Assembly: GCA_002733575.1 (NCBI GenBank)
Contig: NVWB01000152.1
Coordinates: 1 to 64,000 of the forward strand
Reading direction: 5' to 3'
DNA from: Blastopirellula sp.
GTDB lineage: Bacteria; Planctomycetota; Planctomycetia; Pirellulales; Pirellulaceae
DNA length: 64,000 bases
Shown: piece after piece, positions 8,926-17,985 of the stretch
How positions within the stretch are numbered: the stretch's first letter is position 1
Layout of the letters: each line of letters begins with the position of its first letter
Program-made: the position numbers and the translations under genes
The notes under the pieces: model-generated
The model's database searches: none
What the model was told of the DNA's origin: nothing
The model's input: the letters and a program-made list of their open reading frames with translations, nothing else

Positions 8926-10326
8926 TCACTTCTTCAAATGATCATACTCAGGATTCACACACTTCGCTTTCCAGCGATCCAACGTGGCTTGTAGCCCGGC
9001 GTCGGATTCCTGGTGTTGGCCCAGGTCGCCGGTTTCTTTGATCCAATTGTTGAGGATGCCACGATGTTGGGCGAGCACTTTGGCGTACTTTGGATCGTTG
9101 ACAAGGTTGTTGAGTTCGTCGGGATCATTTTTCATGTCGTACAGTTCTTCGGCCGGGCGTTTGCCGAAGAAGATTTGCTCGGTCAGCTTCGGCAAGGTGC
9201 CAGCTTCGTGACCCGCTCTGAGAAATTTTACATACGCTTGCCCGTCACGATATTGGGGCTGTAGCAGCGGGCGATCTGTTTTGAAGTTGCGTAGGTAGCG
9301 GAACTTGTCAGTTCTTACGGTACGCGTTCGGTCGATGGTGTAATCGCAACGATCTCGGGCCGAAATAACGAACTCACGTGGAGTAAAATCTTTGGCAAAT
9401 AAATCTTGCCCTTCGACATAGCCAGGTATCTTCAAGCCAGCGAACGCCAAAGTTGCTGCCGAAATATCGAGACCGGAAACTAAGTCATCACGAACTGTTC
9501 CAGCTTTTAGCAATTTGGATGGGCCAGCAATCACTAGTGGAACATGGACGCCCCCTTCGTAACAGAACTGTTTATGACGGACCGAGTGATTTTGTCCGTG
9601 ATCGGTGAAGAAGAAGATGATTGTGCTATCGAGTAGATTATCTTCTTTCAAGGAAGCCACGATATTTCCCAAGTCCGTGTCCGTGGCGCGAATGGTATCG
9701 TAGTGGCTGGCCCAAATATTGCGGTAGATTTCATGGTCTGGAAAATAGGCAGGCACTGTAACATCGGCCGGGTCAACTTTTTGATCCGCTTTTAACTTCC
9801 TAGTATTGGTCTTCCCCCCTTTGAGTTGGATTTGACCAAAAAACGGTTGGCCTTTCTTGCGACCTTCCCAAGGACTGTCGCCTTTTACCGTGGCGTACAA
9901 GTCAGACATTTCAAACATGAAGTTGTAATCTTCTTTGCCTTGGTTGAAAGTGAAGTACCCTGCCTGTTTGAAAATTTCAGGCAACGTGCGTATACCTTCT
10001 GGAAGATGGATGGCCGATTTTTCGGTGCGTGAAGATCGGTGATTGTGGGTGCCAGTGGTGGTTTGCATGGCGCCAGTGATCATGGCCGAACGACAGGCCG
10101 AGCAAACAGGTGCAGGGACATAACAGCGATTGAACTGCACCCCGCGGTCTGCCAGTGCATCGATGTTGGGTGTGTGGTCTTTGTTGATTTCATCGCCATA
10201 CGAACCAATCCAGGGAGACATGTCTTCGACAAAGACCCAGAGAATATTGGTCTTCTCAGCGGCTGAAACGGGAGAGACAACGCTGGTTAGCCCTGCCAAA
10301 GCACAGAGAATGATGAAGTATCGCAT
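8926..10326 (-). CDS. Secreted sulfatase with a CSACR active-site motif
   Basis: A protein of 466 residues from ATG 10326, which has GAGGA about eight bases upstream; an earlier in-frame start would put 13 residues before the signal peptide. The signal peptide is about 1-23 (MRYFIILCALAG...VSAAEK). The sulfatase N-terminal metal site is WVFVEDMSPWIGSYGD. The modification site reads CSACR at 75-79, so the usual proline is alanine; this C-x-A-x-R form is accepted in some sulfatases. TDHGQNHS supplies downstream metal ligands. It is convergent with the previous sulfatase. A duplicate of its 3' end remains at 6801-6920. Substrate unknown. Confidence 0.92.
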   Translation of the reverse strand: MRYFIILCALAGLTSVVSPVSAAEKTNILWVFVEDMSPWIGSYGDEINKDHTPNIDALADRGVQFNRCYVPAPVCSACRSAMITGAMQTTTGTHNHRSSRTEKSAIHLPEGIRTLPEIFKQAGYFTFNQGKEDYNFMFEMSDLYATVKGDSPWEGRKKGQPFFGQIQLKGGKTNTRKLKADQKVDPADVTVPAYFPDHEIYRNIWASHYDTIRATDTDLGNIVASLKEDNLLDSTIIFFFTDHGQNHSVRHKQFCYEGGVHVPLVIAGPSKLLKAGTVRDDLVSGLDISAATLAFAGLKIPGYVEGQDLFAKDFTPREFVISARDRCDYTIDRTRTVRTDKFRYLRNFKTDRPLLQPQYRDGQAYVKFLRAGHEAGTLPKLTEQIFFGKRPAEELYDMKNDPDELNNLVNDPKYAKVLAQHRGILNNWIKETGDLGQHQESDAGLQATLDRWKAKCVNPEYDHLKK

Positions 10327-10499
10327 GGAACTGGTCCTCAAGGAAATCAAAGGGTGGAACCCCAAGTTTGACTGATTCGCAACGAGAAATCAACAGAATG
10401 GACGATTAAAATTAGGAGCTTTTTACTCCATGACTCGGGCATGGTAGAATAAATGGCTCGCTTTAACCTACCTTTTTAGTTTTTGGAAACGATTCTTCA

Positions 10500-11708
10500 A
10501 TGACACATTTCAATCGACGGCGTTTCTTATTGAACTGTACGGCCATCGCTGGAGCAACAGCCTGTTCTACTAAAAACATCTGGGCAGAAGAACCTCTGCA
10601 TGCCATCGTCGGCTTAGGCAAAAAGGCTGCCGCTGAGCCCATTGATTTGATTCAAGCCTTTATGCAGAAGTACAAGGTGCCGCAGTTGTCGATGGCGGTT
10701 TCGTTCCAAGGAAAACTCAAGGCCACGTTTGATTTTGGAGAATCCGACTCGATTGCAAATACGCCAGTGGCTTCGCAGCAACTCTATCGCATCGCCAGTA
10801 TCTCGAAGCCGATTACTTCGGTGGCGTTGATGAAGCTCATTGAATCGGGCAAGCTGACGCTCGATCATTGCCCGTTTGCCGAAGAAGGTTTGCTCAGAAA
10901 GTATGTTGATCTCAAAAAACAAATTTCTGCAGAAAACACCAAACGCTTAGAGGCGATTACCATCAGCCACTTACTGCATCACACGTGCGGTGGCTGGGGC
11001 AACAAAAGCCGTGACCCGATGTTTGTACGTGAGGCGTTAGAGTTTGATCACAAGCAGTTAATTCACTGGGCCGTCGAAACACGTCCGCTCGAACATGCCC
11101 CTGGTACTGATTCTAGCTATTCCAACTTTGGCTACTGCTTGCTTGGCCGGGTGATTGAAGAGCTGACGGACGATTCGTATGAGTCACATGTACAGAAGAA
11201 AGTGTTGAATCCAATGGGCGTCTCTCGGATGCAAGTGGGCGAAGACGCCTTGAAGGATCGCCAGCCAGACGAAGTGGTTTACTATGGGCAGAAGAATGAA
11301 GACCCTTATGGGAAAAATATCAAACTTTCGCGGATGGATGCGCACGGTGGCTGGATTGCTTCGGCGACCGATCTGGTTCGGTTTGCCGTGCATGCCGATG
11401 GATTTAAGAACCCGCGTGATGTGATTCAACCGAGCAGCATCAAAACCATGACCGCAACCACACCGGCATCGCCCAATTACGCTTGTGGTTGGGCTGTCAA
11501 TAAATCGAACAACTGGTGGCATTCTGGCTCACTGCCTGGCACCTCATCTATCCTGGCGAGAATCAACGATCAACATTGCTGGGCCGTGCTGGCAAATACT
11601 CGCAGTAAAGAATCAGGCTACTTCGGGGCTCTCGATAAACTGCCGTGGGCCGTTCGACGCAGTGTTGCAAAGTGGCCAGCGCATGATTTGTTTGAGATGA
11701 ATTCATAA
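10500..11708 (+). CDS. Exported serine hydrolase, class C beta-lactamase fold
   Basis: A protein of 402 residues in the beta-lactamase/transpeptidase-like family that includes AmpC, esterases and D-aminopeptidases. The N-terminus FNRRRFLLNCTAIAGATAC is a twin-arginine-type signal. Catalytic motifs are all present: SISK at 100-103 (nucleophile S100, base K103), YSN at 207-209, and HSG at 341-343. The gene is divergent from the minus-strand sulfatase and followed on the same strand by a Tat-exported oxidoreductase, so it may work with secreted catabolic enzymes. Family members are more often esterases or peptidases than antibiotic-resistance enzymes. Confidence 0.88.
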   Translation: MTHFNRRRFLLNCTAIAGATACSTKNIWAEEPLHAIVGLGKKAAAEPIDLIQAFMQKYKVPQLSMAVSFQGKLKATFDFGESDSIANTPVASQQLYRIASISKPITSVALMKLIESGKLTLDHCPFAEEGLLRKYVDLKKQISAENTKRLEAITISHLLHHTCGGWGNKSRDPMFVREALEFDHKQLIHWAVETRPLEHAPGTDSSYSNFGYCLLGRVIEELTDDSYESHVQKKVLNPMGVSRMQVGEDALKDRQPDEVVYYGQKNEDPYGKNIKLSRMDAHGGWIASATDLVRFAVHADGFKNPRDVIQPSSIKTMTATTPASPNYACGWAVNKSNNWWHSGSLPGTSSILARINDQHCWAVLANTRSKESGYFGALDKLPWAVRRSVAKWPAHDLFEMNS

Positions 11709-11792
11709 ATAATTAGCATTTGCGTTTGCTTGCTGTTACAATCATGGGCTCATTCCTTTCGATTCCTCCTTTTCTACTGGAGCTTCAAAATC

Positions 11793-13118
11793 ATGTCCCT
11801 TCCGCTTCATCGCCGTGATCTCTTAAAAGCTAGTGCCGCGTTTGCAGCCTTTAACATTCTTCCTGCTGGTGCTTACTCAGCATCGCCCAACGGCAAGCTA
11901 CGAACCATTCACATTGGAGTAGGCGGGATGGGAGGAGCCGATCTGCGGTCCGTTTCTTCACACGCCAACGTGGAAGTGGCTGCCTTGTGTGACATTGATT
12001 CGAATCGACTGGCGAGTGCCAAAGCCCTGCATACCAAGGCCGAGACCTTCTCTGATTATCGTGCAATGATTGCCGAATTGGGCGACAAGATCGATGCCGT
12101 GGTCGTTTCAACGCCTGACCACACACATGCCCCGGCTGCGATGACCGCGTTGCAAAATAACAAGCCGGTCTATTGTCAAAAACCGCTGACGCACGAAGTC
12201 TTCGAAGCCCGTCAGTTACGCAAAGTGGCCGAACAAAAGAAGCTCGTTTCGCAAATGGGAATTCAGGTTCATTCCAGCGTCACCTATCGCAGGGCTGTCA
12301 ATTTAATTCAAAGCGGCGTGATTGGCAAAGTTAGTCAAGTGCATGCGTGGTCGAACAAAAACTGGGGCTACGATGGCGGACCTTATCAGGGCGAACACAA
12401 AGTGCCAGATAATCTGGATTGGAATTTGTGGATCGGCACCCGTCAGATGCGACCTTTTGTGCCAGGCGTTTATCATCCAGGGCAGTGGCGCAAGACCGTT
12501 GATTTTGGAACCGGAACCCTAGGCGATATGGGCGTGCATATCTTTGACACACCTTATGCGGCCTTGGCTTTAACTGCCCCGAAATGGGCGAAGACCAGTT
12601 GCCGGAAACCAACCGGCATCGGGCACCCTGGAAAGAACATTGTGCAGTACGAATTTCCCGGTACAAAATTCACGACCGATTCGATGATCTGGACTTGGTA
12701 CGACGGCGGTTTTGCTCCGCCAAAAAGTGAAGACATCGATCTGCCAGAAGGGGTAAAACTGCCTAACCAGGGAGCACTCTTCGTGGGCGAAGCAGGGTTG
12801 ATGTTGTTGCCGCATGTGGGCGAGGCTCAACTCTTTACCAAGGAAGGAAAGAAACGCGAGTACCAGCCCGAGGCGTTAGCTGACGTGAATCACTATCATC
12901 AATGGGTCGATGCTTGTATGGGCAAAGGCGAAACCAGTGCCAGCTTCAGTTATGCAGGTCCACTCACCGAAGCCTTGCTGCTAGGCGTGGTTGCCAATCG
13001 CTTCCCTGACCAAAAACTGATGTGGAATGCGGACAAATTAGAAGTCACCAATATGGCCGCTGCCAATCAATTGCTGCGGATTGAATACCGTGACGGGTTT
13101 AAAGTCAAAGGACTCTAA
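11793..13118 (+). CDS. Tat-exported Gfo/Idh/MocA family oxidoreductase
   Basis: A protein of 441 residues from ATG 11793; a TGGAG lies 12 bases upstream, and this start gives the Tat signal HRRDLLKASAAFAAF. After it comes the nucleotide-binding fold IGVGGMGGADL, then STPDHTHAP and QKPLTHEVFEA, the catalytic lysine region (EKP in many relatives). The C-terminal half is the usual Gfo/Idh alpha/beta domain. Such NAD(P)-dependent enzymes oxidise or rearrange sugars and cyclitols; planctomycetes carry many exported copies. It lies 84 bases after the serine hydrolase and may share a transcript with it. Substrate unknown. Confidence 0.92.
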   Translation: MSLPLHRRDLLKASAAFAAFNILPAGAYSASPNGKLRTIHIGVGGMGGADLRSVSSHANVEVAALCDIDSNRLASAKALHTKAETFSDYRAMIAELGDKIDAVVVSTPDHTHAPAAMTALQNNKPVYCQKPLTHEVFEARQLRKVAEQKKLVSQMGIQVHSSVTYRRAVNLIQSGVIGKVSQVHAWSNKNWGYDGGPYQGEHKVPDNLDWNLWIGTRQMRPFVPGVYHPGQWRKTVDFGTGTLGDMGVHIFDTPYAALALTAPKWAKTSCRKPTGIGHPGKNIVQYEFPGTKFTTDSMIWTWYDGGFAPPKSEDIDLPEGVKLPNQGALFVGEAGLMLLPHVGEAQLFTKEGKKREYQPEALADVNHYHQWVDACMGKGETSASFSYAGPLTEALLLGVVANRFPDQKLMWNADKLEVTNMAAANQLLRIEYRDGFKVKGL

Positions 13119-13130
13119 GCCGAGGTCGTT

Positions 13131-13183
13131 CTGCGAAGCGGTTCCTCTGTTTTTCATTCGATAAGACAGGCTACGCTTCGCAG
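13131..13183. terminator. Inverted repeat between convergent genes
   Basis: CTGCGAAGCG (13131-13140) and CGCTTCGCAG (13174-13183) are exact ten-base complements separated by 33 bases containing a TTTTT run. The site lies between the stop of the oxidoreductase gene and the end of the convergent methyltransferase gene, whose stop region it overlaps. It may act as a bidirectional terminator. Confidence 0.45.
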
Positions 13184-13962
13184 ATAATGATCCAGCCGCC
13201 AGCGCGAATACCAGGGAACCACCATTTGTAAGAGAGTTCGCATTGTCGTGAAGTGGAAAGCGGGATGACTTTTACTACGTTCAACCCTGCTTGTTTCAAC
13301 GCGGTGACAATTTCTTTTCGGCTGAACAGATGCAAAAAGAAATTGGGAATCCCACGGTAAGGATAGTATTTGTCGCCACGTTCCATTTTGCCTAGAACTT
13401 TGCTGCGCCACAAATGGCCGATTACCCAACTTGTTCCATTCGGGTCAGTTAAGTTCGACCAGAAATTGTGAATGTGCAGCACAAACCGCCCGGTTGGTTT
13501 GATCACACGTTTGACATGTTGCAAGAACATTTGACGATTCTCGGCCCCGTGGATCATGCCCAGTGTACTGAACAAGCAGATCGCGTGGTCGATGCCATTG
13601 GTTGCCAGTTCACTTAGGTCAACCAAGTTGGCCAGTTGGCACTGAATGTCTAACTGATCAAGTTCTGCCTTCTCTTCGACAACCCGCAGCATCTCTTCCG
13701 AAAGATCAACCGCCAGCCCACTGTTGCCGCGTTGCACTAGTGGAATGAGTGCCCTGCCGGTACCGCAGCCAAAGTCGGCGACTAACCCTTGGGCGGGAAT
13801 ATAGCGATGCACGATATCTTCATCAAACTGAAACAACTCGCTAAACGCAAAGTACTCGTCGTAGTCGTCTGCAATCGCAGTCGACTCCACGTAGTCCATC
13901 GTCCCGCGAGTCACCCCTATCGGCAACTGCCAATGCGGCTGGTTTGGTTTTTGAGAGTTCAT
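13171..13962 (-). CDS. SAM-dependent class I methyltransferase
   Basis: A cytoplasmic protein of 263 residues with a Rossmann-type methyltransferase core. Motif I is ADFGCGTGR at about 62-70, the acidic end of strand 2 is GLAVDLSEEML, and post-motif I is ICLFSTLGMIHG, typical of small-molecule methyltransferases (Methyltransf_11/25-like). The C-terminus has FRFVLHIHNFWSNL and an FSRKEIV element. It converges on the Gfo/Idh gene and stands alone, so the substrate cannot be guessed from context. Confidence 0.87.
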   Translation of the reverse strand: MNSQKPNQPHWQLPIGVTRGTMDYVESTAIADDYDEYFAFSELFQFDEDIVHRYIPAQGLVADFGCGTGRALIPLVQRGNSGLAVDLSEEMLRVVEEKAELDQLDIQCQLANLVDLSELATNGIDHAICLFSTLGMIHGAENRQMFLQHVKRVIKPTGRFVLHIHNFWSNLTDPNGTSWVIGHLWRSKVLGKMERGDKYYPYRGIPNFFLHLFSRKEIVTALKQAGLNVVKVIPLSTSRQCELSYKWWFPGIRAGGWIIICEA

Positions 13963-14084
13963 TCAGTTATCGTAACACAACCACGAGTTCATCAGCTAGG
14001 GCGTGTTTCGTCTCGGGTGGTAGCGGCCAAGATATTACTGAACTCAGATGGGGCTTTTTATTTGCTTGAGTATTTCTTCCTCGT

Positions 14085-14225
14085 GTGCCACTGGCTTCGC
14101 CAGTGCGGAATTGCAAATTGACTTCACTCAACAATTTTTATATTGAAGCATAACGGTTCAACTTGTGTTAAGATTTACATGATTTCCGATCTAATTGCAG
14201 CACACACTGGCGAAGCCAGTGGCAC
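14085..14225. repeat. Inverted pair of CACTGGC-TTC-GCCAGTG hairpin repeats
   Basis: Bases 14085-14105 are an exact 21-base reverse complement of 14205-14225. Each copy is itself a hairpin with a seven-base stem: CACTGGC TTC GCCAGTG on the left and CACTGGC GAA GCCAGTG on the right. The pair fills the gap 13963-14287, where I see no gene. Downstream, 14250-14280 (CTTTGTGCCTTCGAGCC) resembles low-complexity CTTTGTG..CCTTCG repeats such as 31885-31950. This looks like a REP-type dispersed repeat. Confidence 0.75.
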
Positions 14226-14287
14226 CCGTTTGTTATAGAAAATCCTTCTTTCTTTGTGCCTTCGAGCCTTGGTGGTTACCTCTTTTT

Positions 14288-15145
14288 TCACTTCTTGCCC
14301 AAGTGCTTGTCAAACCAATCAGTCGTCGCTTGAATCGAGCGGGTAAAGTCTTCGCCGCGAAATCCGTGCCCGGCCCCTTCGAGGATCATTAGTTCGCTCG
14401 TCACTTTTTGCTTTTGGAATTCAGCGAAGATATTCTTGCTGTGTGCCACAGGGACTAGCGTGTCTTGATCTCCGGCGATCAACAAAGTGGGTGGGTCATC
14501 GGTAGAAACATGAACCAGTGGAGAGTGCTCTGCGGCTAGTTTCATTTCTAAATCCAAAGCCGGAAATCTAGCATAAGCAGGCAAGCGATCTTTGTGTTCT
14601 GGCACCATGATGCGAAGATCAGTCGGGGCCACAAAAGCGACGACCGCGTTGACCCGGTCGCTTATTTTCAAAACAGGGTCTTTGGCATTCGGGTTGCCTT
14701 CGTCTGAAGCGGTGCCGAGCACTAGCGAAAGATGCCCGCCGGCACTCATGCCGTAGACTCCAATTCTGTCTTCATCGATTCCAAATTCTTCTGCATTCAG
14801 GCGAATATAACGAACGCTCCGACGTACATCAGAGACAGCTTCTGGAATCGAAAACTTAGGGCTGCTGCCATGGCGAACCGAAAAGATGGTGAATCCTTTG
14901 TCGGTCAACGACTTGAAAAACCCCAATCGGCCTTCTGGTGGAGCCCAGCGAGAATACCAGCCGCCTGAGACCATAAACATCACGCCGGCCCCGTTTGTTT
15001 CATCTGGTGTGTAGACATCCATGGTCATGGCCAAACCCAGCTTGTGACCGTAGACCACATCCGGTTTGATATCCACTTCGGCTGCTTTAACAGAGTTGGT
15101 AAGTAAGGCGAGAACCAGGCATGTCAGTAGCGAGAATCGTTTCAT
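14288..15145 (-). CDS. Secreted alpha/beta hydrolase (esterase/lipase-like)
   Basis: A protein of 285 residues with a signal peptide at about 1-22 (MKRFSLLTCLVLALLTNSVKAAE). The alpha/beta hydrolase nucleophile elbow GMSAGGH puts the serine at residue 134; LIAGDQDTLVPV supplies the acid, and EGAGHGF the histidine. The oxyanion region is VSGGWYS. It resembles the BD-FAE/esterase group, which removes acyl groups from carbohydrates or other esters. It is the last minus-strand gene of a run from 20.3 kb, but spacing suggests its own transcript with the 15182-16006 gene upstream. Substrate unknown. Confidence 0.88.
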   Translation of the reverse strand: MKRFSLLTCLVLALLTNSVKAAEVDIKPDVVYGHKLGLAMTMDVYTPDETNGAGVMFMVSGGWYSRWAPPEGRLGFFKSLTDKGFTIFSVRHGSSPKFSIPEAVSDVRRSVRYIRLNAEEFGIDEDRIGVYGMSAGGHLSLVLGTASDEGNPNAKDPVLKISDRVNAVVAFVAPTDLRIMVPEHKDRLPAYARFPALDLEMKLAAEHSPLVHVSTDDPPTLLIAGDQDTLVPVAHSKNIFAEFQKQKVTSELMILEGAGHGFRGEDFTRSIQATTDWFDKHLGKK

Positions 15146-15181
15146 GGTGAGACCTTTATTGAAGGTGAGAAGATTATTATT

Positions 15182-16006
15182 TTATGGAATGTCAGAACCA
15201 GAAGCCCAATAACGTAGTAGGCCCACAGGCAAGAGTGCCACCAACATTGCGATGATATACACAACATACATGGGCCGCATTGCATAGAATCGGAGTTTGC
15301 CGCCGACATGTGCAATCCACTGTTTTGCACTACTAGTATACTTTTTGATCGTGTCTGAATACTTGGCAATTTTGCCCCGAGTTGATATTACTTCGACTTC
15401 AATCTCTTTATCTGCTGGTTTTGATTTGGAGAAACGCTGAACACGTTTAATCATAAATCGAACCGCCGAATGAATACTACGGCGATAGATAAAGAGAATA
15501 GGATAACTGAAAATTGAAAATGCTTGCTTCACTGCCTGTTCGAGCATCGGTAGCATCACTTGTTCGTAAACCTGTTCCACTAGTTCTGGACCTGTCGGTA
15601 GCTTGGCATTTCCTGTGCGTAACTGATCGTAGTCTAAAGCCGCACGATCTGTGATATCGAGAATCATGGACAAGATTGATTCCACGTTTTTCATGGCAGT
15701 TGAGATAACTCGAAGTAAGCCCAGTATGATTCCAAAAATCAATCCTAGAACCAGCGAGTAGGGGCCAAGAAACACCCAGCCCAAGAGAGACAAAGTGCTA
15801 CTGGAGAATAGAGAGTAGCAAGCCACCGGAATTCCTACTATCAGCAGCAGCGTGTTGAAAAACACTTTTCCAATCGCCGACGGTACGCTGATCAACTCCA
15901 CCAATTGATCGACCATTTCTTTCGATCGATAATCGGCCAGGTTGATGGTTGTGACTTCAGGCGAATCAGTATCGTCTGGTAAAGTAGCAAGGTCAGAAAC
16001 AGACAT
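15182..16006 (-). CDS. Hypothetical membrane protein
   Basis: A protein of 274 residues from ATG 16006 (an in-frame TTG/GTG a few codons earlier is possible). Hydrophobic segments occur around VFFNTLLLIVGIPVACYSLF, LGWVFLGPYSLVLGLIFGII, IFSYPILFIY and MRPMYVVYIIAMLVALLPVG, so it has about four membrane spans with a central charged region (YRRSIHSAVRFMIKRVQRF). I recognise no family. It ends 36 bases before the esterase start on the same strand, so they may be cotranscribed. Confidence 0.65.
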   Translation of the reverse strand: MSVSDLATLPDDTDSPEVTTINLADYRSKEMVDQLVELISVPSAIGKVFFNTLLLIVGIPVACYSLFSSSTLSLLGWVFLGPYSLVLGLIFGIILGLLRVISTAMKNVESILSMILDITDRAALDYDQLRTGNAKLPTGPELVEQVYEQVMLPMLEQAVKQAFSIFSYPILFIYRRSIHSAVRFMIKRVQRFSKSKPADKEIEVEVISTRGKIAKYSDTIKKYTSSAKQWIAHVGGKLRFYAMRPMYVVYIIAMLVALLPVGLLRYWASGSDIP

Positions 16007-16112
16007 CGGCTGCACCAATAGGGTAACTTGTGTTGCTAGAAAACGATCTAGTAACCAATAGTGTACCCGATTAATGCAGCCGATAAAATCTATTTTTTAG
16101 ATATGTCTTTAA

Positions 16113-16463
16113 CTATTCTGCCGCTGGCGTTGCACTAGACAGTTTTTCCAGAGCTTTCTTGGCGATCGAAGCTCGATCACGTGGTTTCGCTGTAATGGCA
16201 TTTAAAGCTTCTTCATAAACGGCCGCTTGTTCAGGTGATTCTTCTTTGATCTTTTTGATTAAAATATCAAAACCATCTGCTTCACTGCCGACAGATGTGC
16301 CGGAACTGTAGTTCTCCAATAAAGCTTTGGCTTCATCGGCACCTGAGGTCACTTTGACGTCATAAGATCGCTCTTCGACTTGTCCTTCAACTGAGCAGCC
16401 TGTGATGGCTACCAAAAAGAGTGAAAGAGCCAAAGGTGTTAGTAATAGATTTAAGCGTTTCAT
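16113..16463 (-). CDS. Small lipoprotein next to a DUF1559 gene
   Basis: A 116-residue protein; ATG 16463 has AAGGA about seven bases upstream. MKRLNLLLTPLALSLF then LVAITGC is a lipoprotein signal with the lipobox ending at Cys25 or nearby. The mature part is charged and helical (GADEAKALLENYSSG, EESPEQAAVYEEALNAITAK). It starts 13 bases after the end of the DUF1559 gene, so the two are surely cotranscribed. This pair arrangement is common in planctomycetes, but the role is unknown. Confidence 0.8.
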   Translation of the reverse strand: MKRLNLLLTPLALSLFLVAITGCSVEGQVEERSYDVKVTSGADEAKALLENYSSGTSVGSEADGFDILIKKIKEESPEQAAVYEEALNAITAKPRDRASIAKKALEKLSSATPAAE

Positions 16464-16476
16464 AGTAAATCCTTTC

Positions 16477-17493
16477 TTATAGTGATCCGAGTACTTCGCC
16501 ATCGCGTTGGTTACCGAGACGTTGAAATGTACGAAGGTCAACGGTGTTGGGGATAAATTTTACCGATCCATCCCCTAGTCCTGCATTCACTCCACCAGGG
16601 TGAAGAGAGCGTGGTGGAATGATTCCAACTGACCAGTCATGGGCACCACCAGGACAGCAACTTCCACCTGCACTTGGGTATTTCCAGTTGGGTGGAGCAG
16701 CCGTGTTAAGTTGTGATTGACCATGTGAGTACCAAGCCCACATCGTTCCGTTGTTGCTTTTATGGCTGCCACTTCCTTCTGCTGCTACGCCAATAGCATC
16801 AATTTCAGCTTGAGACGGGAAATCTTTATCTACAATTGAATCAAAAAGACCATTATCTCCTGTATAGAAAACATCGTACGGATAGGTGGCTGTACTTCCA
16901 TCGCCATCGCCTGATAACATTTCGGAAATGAGTAGTGTGTTGGAGAGCCCATCGGTGGTGTCTGCCATTCTGCGCTCTTTGTCGATATTAATCATTCCAT
17001 TACCATTTTCGTTTCGTGTACCCCAGGCAGTTCTTGCGCGACTACCAGAACTCCAACCATAATTTGCACCAGGACCACCCCAGCTAATTCTAGACTTGTC
17101 AGGAGCGGTTAATGCGGAAGGGCAAAGGAAGGCTTGAAGCTTAACATCCATGGGACCATTTCGCATGGCTCCCCAACTACCCTCGAAATTAAATTGATCG
17201 TAAAGAGCTGGTTGCTCAATGAATGGAAGAATTTTGTAGTTGGCACTCGCCTTATGCCAGACGCTCCAGCTAGGGTTCCCATAAGTATTTTTAGGAAACG
17301 CGCCATGGGTGTCATGAAAATTATGCATCGCCAAGATCAACTGTTTTTGCTTGTTGATGCACTCGCTACGGCGAGCCGCTTCGCGTGCTTGCTGAACCGC
17401 AGGCAATAACAGTGCGATCAAAATACCGATGATCGCGATAACAACTAGAAGTTCCACCAACGTGAAGCCCCGCATTTTTCTAGAAATGCGCAT
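16477..17493 (-). CDS. DUF1559 prepilin-like protein
   Basis: A protein of 338 residues from ATG 17493, which has GGAGGG upstream; further upstream the frame is only a hydrophobic run. It has the type IV pilin/pseudopilin N-terminus [16 protein letters not shown] with a long hydrophobic helix, then QQAREAARRS and a large domain ending HPGGVNAGLGDGSVKFI, the motif that defines planctomycete DUF1559 (H-X9-DG) proteins. It is likely processed by a prepilin peptidase and placed in the envelope. It is cotranscribed with the downstream lipoprotein. These proteins occur in very many copies per planctomycete genome, and their function is not settled. Confidence 0.92.
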   Translation of the reverse strand: MRISRKMRGFTLVELLVVIAIIGILIALLLPAVQQAREAARRSECINKQKQLILAMHNFHDTHGAFPKNTYGNPSWSVWHKASANYKILPFIEQPALYDQFNFEGSWGAMRNGPMDVKLQAFLCPSALTAPDKSRISWGGPGANYGWSSGSRARTAWGTRNENGNGMINIDKERRMADTTDGLSNTLLISEMLSGDGDGSTATYPYDVFYTGDNGLFDSIVDKDFPSQAEIDAIGVAAEGSGSHKSNNGTMWAWYSHGQSQLNTAAPPNWKYPSAGGSCCPGGAHDWSVGIIPPRSLHPGGVNAGLGDGSVKFIPNTVDLRTFQRLGNQRDGEVLGSL

Positions 17494-17814
17494 AAGTACA
17501 CCCTCCTCGGTGTTGAGAAAAAAGATCAGAATAAAAAGTGAAAACAAAGAGGAAAAGAACCAGGACATAAAAGTCTCAGCAGTGTCTTCTTAATACAAGT
17601 TATTCAGAAACAAGAAATCAACAAGGTCTTTTCGAGGGAGTTTAAGGGCTTTTGCGGGTAAAAATAATTTTTAATAGTGACTTTTGGGATTATGTTTTCC
17701 TCAGCCTTATCGGTTTATTAGAAAAACCACCTGAGTGTAAATCTCTCGTTATTCCTGAGTGAGGGCAATGTCTTTTTCATCTATCTCAATGGATGACATT
17801 GCTGCGAGGCAAGC

Positions 17815-17985
17815 CTAATTCCATGTCAATTCTTCGCTTAATTGATTGAGGTTGATGCACCCTTTTTGTGTGACCACGACCATGTCTTCTAATCGAACTC
17901 CGCCTAGTTCTTTTCGATACAAACCTGGTTCAGTTGTCAGTGCATCTCCGATTAAAATTTCAGGCCCTTTGAAATCACGCCAGCT
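17815..17985 (-). pseudogene. C-terminal fragment of an M24 (Xaa-Pro) peptidase gene
   Basis: On the minus strand one frame encodes about 57 residues without interruption: SWRDFKGPEILIG, then DALTTEPGLYRKELGGVRLE, then DMVVVT and a C-terminus ending ELTWN and a stop at 17815-17817. The EPGLY..ELGGVRLED core is the metal-ligand region near the C-terminus of Xaa-Pro dipeptidases. No start or N-terminal pita-bread domain is present; upstream the frame runs into the 3' end of the P450 gene, so this is a decayed remnant. The rest of the gap 17494-17974 holds the upstream region of the DUF1559 gene and no other gene. Confidence 0.8.
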
